DNA of 64,000 nt from Uranotaenia lowii (taxonomy: Eukaryota; Arthropoda; Insecta; Diptera; Culicidae), in assembly GCF_029784155.1 (NCBI RefSeq), contig NC_073693.1:140481988-140545987 (forward strand). Direction: 5' to 3'. The number at the start of each line of letters is the position of its first letter. The first letter of the stretch is position 1. Shown here piece after piece: positions 42,068 through 52,345 of this stretch. A program made the translations under genes and the position numbers. The notes beneath the pieces are model-generated. The model did no database searches and had not been told where the DNA came from. It worked only from the letters and a program-made list of their open reading frames with translations.

Positions 42068-42753
42068 TGCTAGTGTATTCGATACAGGCATTTTGCATTA
42101 CGTGCTCGGTGTAAACGTCGTTTTGTCAATTAAAAAAAATGTAAGCCTAAAACATGATTTCTTCTGTCTTATACTTCGCTTATTGCTGCTAATTGATTGA
42201 ACTACTTGCTTTCTGTACAGTAGCAGAATAATTGGCATGTCATTTTCGGGAACTCTTCATGTGTTTGGGAAGCCTTAAAACAAGTATTAAAGAAGGAGGA
42301 CTTACGTTCGAATCCCTGGAGCGTTGTCAGGACTTCCGTTAGGTGATAAACGCTCTACAGAATGGCACAGCAAGTTTGAAACGGGCTTCGTCTAAGCATG
42401 AACCCATACTTCAGCCTGAAATCCGCGCTGTGTGGGCATTTGAATCGATTTTCTTTTCACCTGGAACTCCTACAAACATTTTCTTTGAAAAAGAACTAGA
42501 TATTATTATACTTTGCAGCACATTTACTTTTAAAATGCAAATGGTCGTTTAAACCGAACTGCTGAACTGTTGTTTTGCGACTTTTTGTATGCACGCCAAT
42601 TTATTGCGATGTAAATAGTCGTTAAAACCAAATTGCACTTGATATTGATAAAATTCTTATACCTCTTAATTTCAAATTATGTTCTAAAATTTATTTTATG
42701 GAAAAAAATTGAAAGTTAAGATTTTAATTTTCTACTACATGCGAAACCCTATC
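42068..42753. other. Intergenic, no gene seen
   Basis: Short accidental ORFs only; no repeat family recognised. Confidence 0.4.
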
Positions 42754-42755
42754 TA

Positions 42756-42959
42756 GGGTAACGGACTTATTTTGGACCAGAGGACCTATTTTGAACCACC
42801 TTGTCTAGCTCTCTTATGAAGCATCTAATCATAGAATTTTTTAACAAATATAGGCACTCAATCTAATGTACTAAAATTTTTCATTATTAGTTGCTTTATA
42901 AGTGAGCTAGACAAGGTGGTCCAAAATAGGTCCCCTGGTCCAAAATAAGTTCGTTACCC
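42756..42959. mobile_element. 204-bp MITE with ~57-bp TIRs and TA duplication
   Basis: Left arm starts GGGTAACGGACTTATTTTGG and the right arm mirrors it (ends CGTTACCC), with only a few mismatches over ~57 bp down to CTTGTCTAGCTC. TA flanks both ends (42754-42755 and 42960-42961), fitting a Tc1/mariner-type MITE. Inside each arm GGACC/GGTCC and ATTTTG are repeated. No ORF. Confidence 0.85.
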
Positions 42960-42984
42960 TATACATGTATGGTTTTTTTTTTCG

Positions 42985-43328
42985 GTAGTAGTACCACTGA
43001 CCACACTGACATGACACAGAACAAAAATTCAACCATTTTCTGTCTAATTTTTTGTTGTCAGATTTTGCAGGTTCGCAATACCGACGGCAGGTGGCGAACC
43101 TGAAAAATTTGACAAAAAATGCCCTGTAGGAAAAATGGTCCGGTTTAGCCCGATTTTATCGTAGAAATTGCGTGTTTTATTTTTAAAGTTGGGTAGCATT
43201 TCCTAACTGGGATAGCATTTCTTCAAATCGATCGATGCGCTCTCTGGAATCGACATTGCGTACTGTTGGAAAAATTATCCAGAAAACGAAATCGAGTGTC
43301 CAGTCAGTATGGTCAGTGGTAGTACTGC
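42985..43328. mobile_element. About 340-bp MITE with CCACTGACCA terminal repeats
   Basis: Near the left end CCACTGACCACACTGAC and, inverted at the right end, CCACTGACCATACTGAC lie next to AGTA. The interior also contains AGGTTCGC...GCGAACCT, an internal inverted repeat. No ORF; superfamily unassigned. Confidence 0.6.
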
Positions 43329-44092
43329 AAAACATTTTAAACTTTTTTCATGCCTCAATTAAATTAGCAATGATGATGATTTTGCTGCTGTCAACAGTTT
43401 GCGAAATGAAAGTTCTAAATGATGAGTGTTGCCAAATACAACATTCAGATTCTTTTCGTAGCGTTTCGTTATTGTAATTGTTTGGTTCCTATTTGGAATC
43501 TATTCTTTGTCGTTTTCACTTTTACACTAAGTTTTCGAACGAGAAAACATTTTTTATCAAATTCAATGCACTTATGAAACAGTTTTAGAAAAAAAAAGTT
43601 CATCACTTTTAAGAAAGAAAATTTTAAACCTAAGACAGATATCAAGAAAGAACTATCTTTTTCCATGCTAAATCTGATCCATTGCTCTAGATCGTGTAAA
43701 TTTCTAGTAATTTAGCATATTTTATTGGTTTCGAGATGGATCCCGGGATATTTTGGCGTTTCCCGGGATTCTGGAATTCCCATTTTTTTTATTCCACAGT
43801 CAAGTTTCAAGAGCAGGTTTTGGAAACTGTTCCAACTTGAGGCTAAGTTTAAGGCATATAACATGATAACATATACATTTTTCCCAAATAAAAACGAAGA
43901 AGATTTTGTTCACGATCTTTCGGATGAGATAAAAAAAAATCAATGAATAAATATGTCAAAAGATAGCTGAGATTGACCGAACCTAATTTTTATGTTTTGA
44001 GCCGGTAATGCTAAAATTATGTCCGGCAGTATAAATTTGGCTTTCAAACAAGGAAGCGTTCCGAACACCAAACAGGTAGAACGTTAGTAGTA
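43329..44092. other. Intergenic, no gene seen
   Basis: AT-rich. TCCCGGGAT occurs twice at 43739-43768. No supported coding region. Confidence 0.4.
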
Positions 44093-45150
44093 AAAGGCGA
44101 ACACGAAATTATTGCGACACCTTCAACAGGGCATAACTGTTTTACCATTGGGTAAAAATCAACCAAATTTTGCACACTATCTCATTGATGTGTATTGTTT
44201 ACATGCTGTCCAACTCGAAACGTGTGTTTCGATTCAACAAAAATGGAGGTGAACCAACGCAAGTCGAGAAAACAAATTCTTTCCAAACACCTGGAATTTT
44301 CAGACCTGTCGCACCGGCAGTTGAGGAAAATATTTAACACTCACCATTCAACCGTCTTTAGAGTGTTGAAGCGGTTCCAGGAGCAGTTGACGTTGAACCA
44401 CGGCAAAGGATCATGGAAGCATGCGCATGAAAGCTCTACGATAAGATGCTGACAAAATATAGCTGCTGTGTGATGGACGACGAAAAGCATATAAAATTCC
44501 GGGATTGGAGTTTTTCACCGACAAGAGCAAGTTCGATGTGGACGACAAATTTAAGAAGAAGAAAATGTCGAAGTTCGCCTCCAAATATCTCGTTTGGCAG
44601 GCCATCTGCTCTTGCGAACTGAGAAGTGAGCCTTTCGTGACAAAGGGCACAGATCGGGCGAGATCTACAAATCTAAGTGCTCGAGAAGCGCCTTTTCCGT
44701 TCTTGCAGCAGCCCGACGAAGCTCCGCTATTTTGGCCAGATTTGACATCATTCCACTATTCTAAAGTTGTCCTAGAGTGATGTGAGTCCAATTCTGTCTA
44801 TTTTGTTCCAAAGGACATGAACCTGTCAAACCGTTCGGAACTGTGCCCGGAGTAGCAGTACTGGGCAATAATTTAGCGGGAACTTAGGAAGAAAAAGACA
44901 TTCAAAGACGAGAAGAACATGTTAAGAAAATGTCAAAATAAACTGAAAAACTGGTACCGGATGACACTGTAAAGACTTTGATGGAGGACATCGAGCGAAA
45001 ATGCGTTCAATTTTGCACTCAAGGCTCCATCGACTAATTTTTCTTTTGATTTTTGAAGTAAATGTATGTATAAAAATATATATGATTCTAAACATTATAA
45101 GAAAATTGTCATGACATTTTCGGTGTCGCAATAATTTCGTGTTCGCCCTT
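44093..45150 (+). mobile_element. DD37E-type mariner with intact TIRs and dead transposase
   Basis: 29-bp TIRs at 44093-44121 and 45122-45150, starting AARGGCGAACACGAAATT, differ at one base; TA lies at 44091-44092 and 45151-45152. The transposase starts at ATG 44243 (MEVNQRKSRKQIL, helix-turn-helix with STVFRVLKRF). A stretch of about 100 codons is missing around 44420-44470. The catalytic part runs 44505-44780 (EFFTDKSKFDVDDKF, VWQAICSCELRSEPF, FWPDLTSFHYSK), then a stop and a degraded PKDMN...ELCPE block where the third acidic residue falls about 37 residues after the WPD aspartate. Multiple stops make it non-autonomous, though the intact TIRs could still be mobilised. Confidence 0.9.
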
Positions 45151-45159
45151 TAAAACGCC

Positions 45160-45706
45160 AATCATTTAGATTAAAAGTAATTGAAAGAAGTAAAAAACCC
45201 CTGACAACCAAATAGTCTAAAGATGTCAAGATGGCTAGTTTTTAGATGCGTTTTGCATTTCGTACTAGTTTTGTGTGATCCAGTTTGTCACGGTTAATAA
45301 TTCGATGACCATATTCTGAGAAACTGCGTAGTTGCGTAGTCAATTCTTTTTCGGGAACTACATAAAAACATTTCTATACTTAAAGCGATTCTCTCGTGTT
45401 GATCTAAACTGTTGTTACCATAATGAAATTCTCACAACACATTTGTTAAGAATGTGATCGATTGAACTAACAAAACGGGTTTCAAGGTTACCATTGTTGG
45501 TGTGTACTGACAAGCGCAATTTCATTCGCTAAGAAACCAAAATATTTTGATTGCGTTGTACCAATATTTGATTGATTTATTAGAAGCGACTTTTTTCGAT
45601 CCAAAATTACATAAATACTTCACGGTGATGACGGTTGCGAACATCAATATTCCACAAACTGTTCACATCTGCTGTTGTCATTCTTTCATAATAATCATCT
45701 GTGAAA
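45160..45706. other. Intergenic; 5' flank of the plus-strand TIL gene
   Basis: No ORF supported. A weak TATA-like ATAAATA lies near 45611, about 95 nt upstream of the ATG; I do not call it as a promoter. Confidence 0.4.
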
Positions 45707-46040
45707 ATGCGTGCTACCGTACTTTTCGTACTGTTGGGTTTGATTCTAGCGGTTGCCTCAAAGCCTTCCGGTATGTTGTAAAATAGCAAAAAGCTTGAAG
45801 CACTTATTTACGTGTACATATCATAATTTTTGGGTATGAATTTCAGAACCACGATGTGGCCTGAACCAGGAGTACAAGGCTTGCGGAACAGCATGTCCGT
45901 TAACATGTTCTAGCACCAACGAAGAGGTCATCTGTACGGCTGCCTGTGTCAAGGGATGTTTCTGTAGAAAAGGGTTCTTCAAAAACAGAAGTGGAGATTG
46001 CGTGAACAGTGTCCAATGCAGAAAAGAGAAAAGAAGTTAA
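45707..46040 (+). CDS. Secreted TIL-domain cysteine-rich protease-inhibitor-like protein (two exons)
   Basis: Exon 1 is 45707-45770 and exon 2 is 45847-46040, with a 76-nt intron (GTATGT ... TTTCAG), phase 1. The product is 85 aa: signal peptide MRATVLFVLLGLILAVAS, then a mature chain with ten cysteines at 25, 34, 38, 42, 51, 55, 59, 61, 73 and 79, the TIL pattern. The blocks EYKACG and GCFCR are shared with the paralogue at 30987-31323. The putative reactive loop is CTAAC, so P1 would be Ala, pointing to elastase- or subtilisin-like targets rather than trypsin (inference from AMCI-type inhibitors). The basic tail is KEKRS. AATAAA follows at 46097. It could instead be an antimicrobial or venom-type TIL peptide. 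Confidence 0.9.
45771..45846 (+). other. Intron of the plus-strand TIL gene
   Basis: 76 nt, donor GTATGT and acceptor TTTCAG, phase 1. Reading through it gives a stop within five codons, so splicing is required for the TIL domain. Confidence 0.88.
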
Positions 46041-46096
46041 GTGGAACGTTTACTTCAAAAGAGAAATCTCTGTGGAAAGCTATGCAATTAAATTGA

Positions 46097-46102
46097 AATA
46101 AA
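46097..46102 (+). terminator. Polyadenylation signal of the plus-strand TIL gene
   Basis: AATAAA, 57 nt after the stop codon, in an A/T-rich context. Confidence 0.7.
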
Positions 46103-46109
46103 AATCAAC

Positions 46110-47027
46110 TATAATTTTTACTTTTTCAATCAAACCGTCAAACTTTGGATCAGCGCAACTACTTGAATTACTTGTGTATAAACTCTACTAAAAGTAATCA
46201 AACGCAAGCAACAGCTAATGAAAACGGAAAACAATTGACTTTGCTCCCCGCAATTGAATTTCTCTACGTTTATTTTCCGCTGTCAAATAATATTGCAGCT
46301 TCCCAGTTCCCCGGAAGCAATCATGAAAGCGCACCTTCCGAAAACAGTATTTTTGATGTCTCTAACGCCATAAAAAGATCCAGAGAACAAAAAGCCACGT
46401 GGCCACGTGAAATAAACTGCGCCTAGATAAGAGGGCACCCTGCCGGGATGGTAAATTCTCTTCCTTCCTCTCTCCACCTCGCCTTAAAGAACAACAATGT
46501 CGACGACGGCGATGCCGCGTCGCGAGGCACCAAATGAGATATCATTTGTATTCTCGGGGCCACGGAATTAGCATAATAAATTATGATGTATACCTACTTC
46601 CTAGGAGCGCGAAGCGACTCGCGGGAGTAAATTTAGCGGTAGGTATGCTTAGAGCAATCTCTAGGCTGTGCCTTTATGTTCATGAGTTTGGTGGGAGGTA
46701 CTTTTGTTTCAAAATTGACGCTAAATTTAATAGGTTGGCTGATTTGAGGGGTGCTGGAGTAAGTGATTTTTGAGAAGTCCATTACATCGCTGTGAACATG
46801 GAGGTTTTCGCATCGCGGCTGTAGGAAGTTTCACCGAAAACGCTTTTTCCGAATTGCTTTTAGACGAATTTCATCGTTGCTTATAGAATTATAGAAGAGC
46901 GAGCCCATTTTAGCCCATCCAATGCTTCACGTCTGGAGCAGAGGAAGCAAAAGTCTTGAGTTACTATTACTAAGCTCAAAGTAGGAAATTAACCCGTCAA
47001 ACTTCTAAACAACGTAAAGTTTATAAA
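46110..47027. other. Intergenic, no gene seen
   Basis: Higher GC in 46350-46640 without recognisable repeats; possibly unique host sequence. No supported ORF. Confidence 0.4.
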
Positions 47028-47029
47028 TA

Positions 47030-47977
47030 CCGTAAACTGGAGGAACTTTGATCAGCGGTGTAACTTTGATCAACATGAAATTTTTGCAGGTAATCATCAT
47101 CAACTAAGTATAAAGTTAAAATATCTGAAAACTGTTTATTACTTTTGAAAGCTTATAAATTGAGCTACAAATAAGCTTAATTTGGTTTTTATTAGGAGAT
47201 TTTCAAAGTTACTTAAAATGCAATTTTAAAATCTTAAAATATCTGGTTTTTTGAAGGCCCACAAACAAACATCTCTCCTGATCAAATTTAAGCATGTAGG
47301 AGCAAATAGGTTGTTTAATGTGAAAGTTCGACTTTTTTCTTTGTTTAGGTTTAGTTTAATTGATATTTGTATGGTCATTTGATGACAATTTTTGGATGTT
47401 GAAAAAAAAACGGTCATTTCCATGAAAAAGCCCGTCCAGAAAAAATGGTTAAAAACCCTATCAAATGATTAAGTTCGAAGAAAACAAGAACATGGAAATA
47501 GTGCGAGAACTTAGGTTATTGCATGAAGGTAAAATTTCGTTTGTATTTGAGGTCAATTTTTTTTTTAAAGTTTATACTTTTTGCCCTTTAATGTATGCAG
47601 CAGCATTGTCCATCTTTTGAGTATATTTGTTTTTAAAAGAAAACGTTGAAAAATTCAATTGAGTCTAGACAAAAAATCACTGTTATCGATGTTTCGAGCC
47701 TTCTTTCTGAGATGGCATCAAAACAATAAATTTGAAGATGTTGAAATACGTAAAAACCATAGTGATCAATGTTTCCCCGAAACTCGAAGTCTGGTTTTGT
47801 AACAATCATTTAATTATTACCACCAATGTCGTTTGAACTAACTGAAATCAATGATCATGTTTAATAATCCTCACCTCAGTAAGTGTTTTAAAGCTTTTAG
47901 GTGTTACGAAAAAGCAACCCCTTCCAAAATATTCAAAAATGAATGAAAAAAGTGATCAAAGTTCCCCCAGTTTACGG
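47030..47977. mobile_element. 948-bp TIR element with TA duplication (CCGTAAACTGG termini)
   Basis: Left end CCGTAAACTGGAGGAACTTT is mirrored at the right end (reverse complement CCGTAAACTGGGGGAACTTT), continuing into GATCA, about 25 bp with one mismatch. TA flanks at 47028-47029 and 47978-47979. No transposase; a non-autonomous Tc1/mariner-type element by its TA target. Confidence 0.8.
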
Positions 47978-47979
47978 TA

Positions 47980-48796
47980 CCATTAAATGGCGCAGATAGA
48001 GGAGTAGGAGTTCATTTCTTGTTACTTCCAGAACCGATAATTTATTTGCCTTACTACGAGATAGAAATTATAAATTCAATTTACGTTGTGATGCTTGAAA
48101 AAAAGTTTCAAATATTTTATGATTAACAAATTTGCATAGAAGCAAGAAAATCTACCGTGAAAAAAATGTATGGTAGGGTTAGTTGCCCTGCTTTGGACCC
48201 TTGAAGCGGTGATTATTAAATAATGATGTTTTTCTCAGAAATGGACGTGAGGTTTATATTTTTCAGGAAATTTATTTTTATTTCATGATCTAATCTGCAA
48301 GTTTGAACGAAAAATTTCAACATACATAGGTTTCGCCGTTATTGAAAGATTTTAAAAGATATGGATGATCGAAATTTCCATCCTTGAACCTACTGTTCCT
48401 ATTTTGGTACTGAACTGGTTCCTTTCATTGGACCTAGATCTAAAATTCCTATAAGTACATAGTATGATTTTTCGAAAATAAATTAACAAATTCATTAAAA
48501 AGGATATGTTCAATCAAATATTATCATAAAAAATGATTACAGATTTTCAACGATCGAAAACACTCAAATTTCTATTATGAATGTTTCAAGCACTTTCACT
48601 CTTCGTTAGCTCTATCAGTGGAACAATATCTGAAACTTATTTGTGTTTATTTACTTGTTGTTTATATGCGTGAAGCTGAAGAAATGTAAGAAATGTTCAG
48701 TATTGACTCTCAATAGTGCCCAAAAAAAATGATTTATGGGTATTGAACCAAAGTTTTGGTAATGTCAGGTCTAAAAATGGAACATCAAAGTCATAA
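47980..48796. other. Intergenic, no gene seen
   Basis: A stretch starting TAGGGTTAGTTGCCC at 48174 resembles the terminus of a repeat, but I could not find its mirror end. Otherwise AT-rich. Confidence 0.35.
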
Positions 48797-49199
48797 CCCA
48801 AGCAACCAAAAGTCTCGTTAAAAAGGTCGAACACAGCTTAATCAGCATAATCAATGTGCTGAAGTTTCTTTCATTCAGCACAAAATTTAAGTTCTTATTG
48901 AAACTTTGAAGTTCCATTACAGATTTGAACGGCCTTCTATTCAGCCCACAAGTAAACGTTTAATCAGCGAAAACAAAAAAAAATAATTTTCCTCTCCTCT
49001 CTTACTTTGGTCAGCACCAGCCCATGTGGTGCTGCCGGTTTCTCAGCATCCATCTTTATTTCTCCCATCACCTCCCTCAATTGATCTTACTTAATTGCTT
49101 TGTTTTTAACTTTGTTCGATACATGCCAGCACGCACGCCAGTTCTGCTACCCAATTATTTGATTCGCTTACTCAAGCAATCAAACAACCTAATGCAAAA

Positions 49200-49262
49200 A
49201 ATTAGTCCTGGTACCAGATTTGAACCCCATCCTCCGAGATGATAGCCGAACACGCTGCCACG
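49200..49262 (-). repeat. tRNA-like (SINE-type) remnant
   Basis: On the minus strand: GTGGCGTCGTGGCAGCGTG resembles an A-box region and GGGGTTCAAATCTGG a B-box at suitable spacing. Likely a SINE head; no complete cloverleaf. Confidence 0.4.
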
Positions 49263-49373
49263 ACGCCACGCCTAGATGTTGCCTTACTGGCAGCTGAAAT
49301 TCGAAGTGGTTATAAGCTTCCTAGAATACCTGCAAGAGCAGCCAGCGGCCAACAGCAAAGACGCACACCGAAA

Positions 49374-50262
49374 AAACTTTTCACTTGAACGCTACGTGAA
49401 AATGTACATAGATTTTTGCCACCATGAAAATCACGTGAGATCTACGTGAATTTCAGGTAGTAAACAGAACTCGCGCAGCAAGCAGAATTCACGTAATTTT
49501 CATATGAGTTGTTGGTGAAGCGTACGTGGAAATAACGTAGATCAGATGTGAATAAGGATTCGATCTACTGCATACTTTTCACGTAGATTTAATTAAAATA
49601 TGAACGTATTGTGTAGTATTTCGCATAAATGAAATAAAAAATAATTTATTCGGGAAAAAAATTTATTTACCTGAATTAATTTCACATCACAATAATTTTT
49701 CAACTATCAGCATAAATAAGTATACACTTTACAATTCACAATTTTACTTCACTTTACACATTTCTTCACTTCCCAAAGTCTTTCTCAAAAATTGTATTCG
49801 GCTCCATAAGATGATCGTCCCAGCTGCTCTAGTTCCGCATCATGTTGAAATGGCAAAAACTGTAAACAACAATCAAAGCATGTTATTTTTATTACTTACG
49901 AAGATACAGCTTCTCCGTCGTAAAAAACTTTTCGTTGTGACAGTCGTTGGCACTTGGATTCACGCGCGCCATATTGAGTACCTTTGTTCTTTCACATAGA
50001 TTTTACGCAAATGAGCCATACAGAGCTAAGTGAACATCACATAGAATTCAACAAACCCGTTTGTGATTGGCGGTTCACTGGATTTTCACGTAAATCGAAC
50101 GTGTCTTTGTTTTGAAAGCATGACAGCTATTGGAATTTCACGTAAGGATTAAGTGATGTCGTATTAGCTTCTATGTGCTTCACGTAAACCAAGCAAAAAT
50201 TCACGTAATGAGTGCCTACGTGAAAATCTAGGTGAATTTAACGTTTCCTTTTCGGCTGAGTG
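49374..50262 (-). mobile_element. ACGTGAA-rich MITE-like element, copy 2
   Basis: The right end (reverse complement CACTCAGCCGAAAAGGAAAC) and left end (CACACCGAAAAAAC) form an imperfect TIR. The interior carries many TCACGT/ACGTGA motifs at irregular spacing. Its terminal ~200 bp match the start of the copy at 32765 in opposite orientation. No ORF is supported. Confidence 0.6.
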
Positions 50263-50659
50263 CATGTTGAATATCACTAAGAAACATTGCGAAACGGCGT
50301 ATAAATCAATCATCCGTTAAAATAATATCGGTTTAAAAAAAAATGAAATTACATGTTTATAACTGTTATGCATAAAATTATACAAATTTCTGATTTTATC
50401 TTGATATTTAATCAATGAATCGCTTCAACTAACTTTCAATGTGTGATAAATTCGTGATAAGTAAATACAGTTGGACGAAATTTTATAAAGTCAAAGTATT
50501 TACTCTTTTAAAAAACAATCATTTCCGTGTTAGCTTTAAGTTGTTCTAAGTAGGAATTTCAATATAAATTATGCATTTCAACAATTTCCAAGCTCCAAAA
50601 AATGATTTATTTATTATATGCCCTTTTATGATGTTCGTTCACATTACAAATTCATGAAA

Positions 50660-51100
50660 TGGCGGACCTGTCTCAAAAAAGGTTATTCGAGGAACATTTT
50701 GGAACTTCGAGTCCATAGAAGGCTATTTGAGACCCAATTTGTAACTTTTATTCTGAATGATACGATTGACATGTCACAGAAATGGCTATTTGTGGAACTT
50801 CTTGGAACTTGAAGTTCACAGAAAGCTATTTGAGGAACTTTTTAGAACTTGAAGTTCGCAGAAGGCTATTTGAGACCTAATTTGTAACTTTTATACTGTG
50901 TGGATGCGATTGACATGTCACAAAATAGGGTAATTGAGAAACTTCTTGAAACTTGAAGTCCACAGAAGGCTATTGGAGACCTCATTTGTAACTTTTAAAT
51001 TGTGTGGATGCGATTGACAGTCACAAAAAAAGCTATTTGAAGAACTTTTTGGAATTTCAAGTCCATAGAAGGCTATTTGAGGAACCTTTTGTAACTTTCA
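50660..51100. repeat. Degenerate tandem array, four units of about 105-150 bp
   Basis: Each unit contains GGCTATTTGAG, GGAACTTxxTGGAACTTGAAGTCCA, then ATTTGTAACTTTTA and GCGATTGACATGTCACA-like sequence. Units begin near 50660, 50773, 50922 and 51023. The second unit has an extra internal copy of the GAACTTGAAGTTC block. Confidence 0.75.
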
Positions 51101-51408
51101 CGCTCACATTCGAAAAAATTCGGTACCAATTCCCTTTGAAACCTTTATTCAGCGAAATTCGAACTTTGGAGGAACGAGTTTAAGTAGATATGAGACTTTT
51201 GGTTGCTTGGGAAGTCAACTATTGTTGGGCCCTTTACAAATTTTTCGGGTTTTCCATTGTCTTTCATTTATTTAAGGAAAAATAGTATCTTTTCTCCAAT
51301 GCTAGCAAAATGGATTATTTACAATTTTCAGCATTTAAGGACTAAACTGCCGTGTTACGCCGAAGTGACGCATAGGGGAAAAGTTCATATAACGCCTCAT
51401 GTGGCTAA

Positions 51409-52012
51409 AGGCTGCCACACAATACCGCGTCGGACGTCGCGTCGAGTCAGCTGTCAACGCCGTCGTTGAGTACTAAAACGCTGACGCGACGCACTCTAGA
51501 ATTTTCGCACCACAATATAGCGTCCACTGACAGGGCTGACAGAGAAGTTTTGAAACAAAACTCGGCAAAATGTTTCATTGAATTTATTTTTATTTTTGAA
51601 AAACAGGAAAATAAAAATCAAGCTCAAATTTAAAATTAATTCTTTATGATTCCATCATTATGTCAAATGTATTTGAATGTTAAAAATAAATTTCAATGAC
51701 GTTATTCAACAAATTTGTTTAATCGAGGAGACAAAACGAAGATGATATGATTTTTGAATCTATTTGTGTCAAACATTGACGAAAAACATTAAAAAGGAAT
51801 AGTTCAAACCCTTTTGACGCGCTAAAATTTTGAATTATTTCAAAACCAAAACGTCGACGCTGGAGAACGCTGCAGTTTAGAACAAGTTTCGCGTTTTAGT
51901 ACAATGACATCACTGACGCGACGCACCATTGTGGTGACTCAAACGGAAAATGGCATTCCCAAAATCAAATGTCAACGCGACGCGACGACGGACGCGCTAT
52001 TGTGCGGCCGCC
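51409..52012. mobile_element. 604-bp PIF/Harbinger-type MITE (TSD TAA)
   Basis: Left end AGGCTGCCACACAATACCGC and right end (reverse complement) AGGCGGCCGCACAATAGCGC form TIRs of about 40 bp rich in GACGCGACG motifs. TAA occurs at 51406-51408 and 52013-52015, the 3-bp target typical of PIF/Harbinger. AGTACTAAAACGC and its inverse lie further inside. No transposase. Confidence 0.78.
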
Positions 52013-52129
52013 TTAATACGCGCCACTCTTGTTTTGAAGAATCTGAAACATTTTAAGCCTGCAAAATATTACCAATTTGTTTTAAATGCTGTGATTGGTC
52101 ATGGCAAGTATGAATTTTCCTGCAAAACT

Positions 52130-52345
52130 GTCCTGCAAAACAGGTGTTCGCTACGAATCCGGTAGGAACAAGACGAGCGGGGGCGCAACGAGCGAGATGG
52201 TTAGACCAAGTGGAGCGTGATCTGGCGAACGTGGGGTGCCAGAGAAATTGGAGAACGGTTGCCATGGACCGAGTGAACTTTAGGAATTATGTTCGTCAAG
52301 TTATGTCGTGAGACGGTATACTATGTAAATAAATAAATAAATGAA
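52130..52345 (+). pseudogene. RTE 3' end, severely 5'-truncated copy
   Basis: Starts within the C-terminal RTE coding region (GRNKTSGGATSE-type frame and RWLDQVERDLANVG) and runs through WRTVAMDRVNFRNYVRQVMS to a stop near 52310, then a short 3' UTR and an (AAAT)n tail. It shows the true 3' terminus that the copy at 22830 lacks. Confidence 0.85.

Larger units (their letters stand above)
48797..51211. mobile_element. 2.4-kb TIR element (CCCAAGCAACCAAAAGTCTC) with nested MITE and tandem repeats
   Basis: A perfect 20-bp terminal inverted repeat: CCCAAGCAACCAAAAGTCTC at 48797-48816 and its reverse complement at 51192-51211. The flanks AAGTCATAA and AAGTCAACT share their first six bases, a possible 8-9-bp target duplication. 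Contents: a tRNA-like remnant (49200-49262), a nested ACGTGAA-rich MITE (49374-50262) and a four-unit degenerate tandem array (50660-51100). No transposase ORF. Confidence 0.8.

Noticed and set aside
48174..48796. Possible TIR element starting TAGGGTTAGTTGCCC
   Set aside because: The only mirror is a short GGGTTA/TAACCC match; too weak to define an element.
50660..51100. Considered as a CRISPR-like array
   Set aside because: The units are degenerate throughout with no unique spacers, and the genome is eukaryotic; it is an ordinary tandem repeat.
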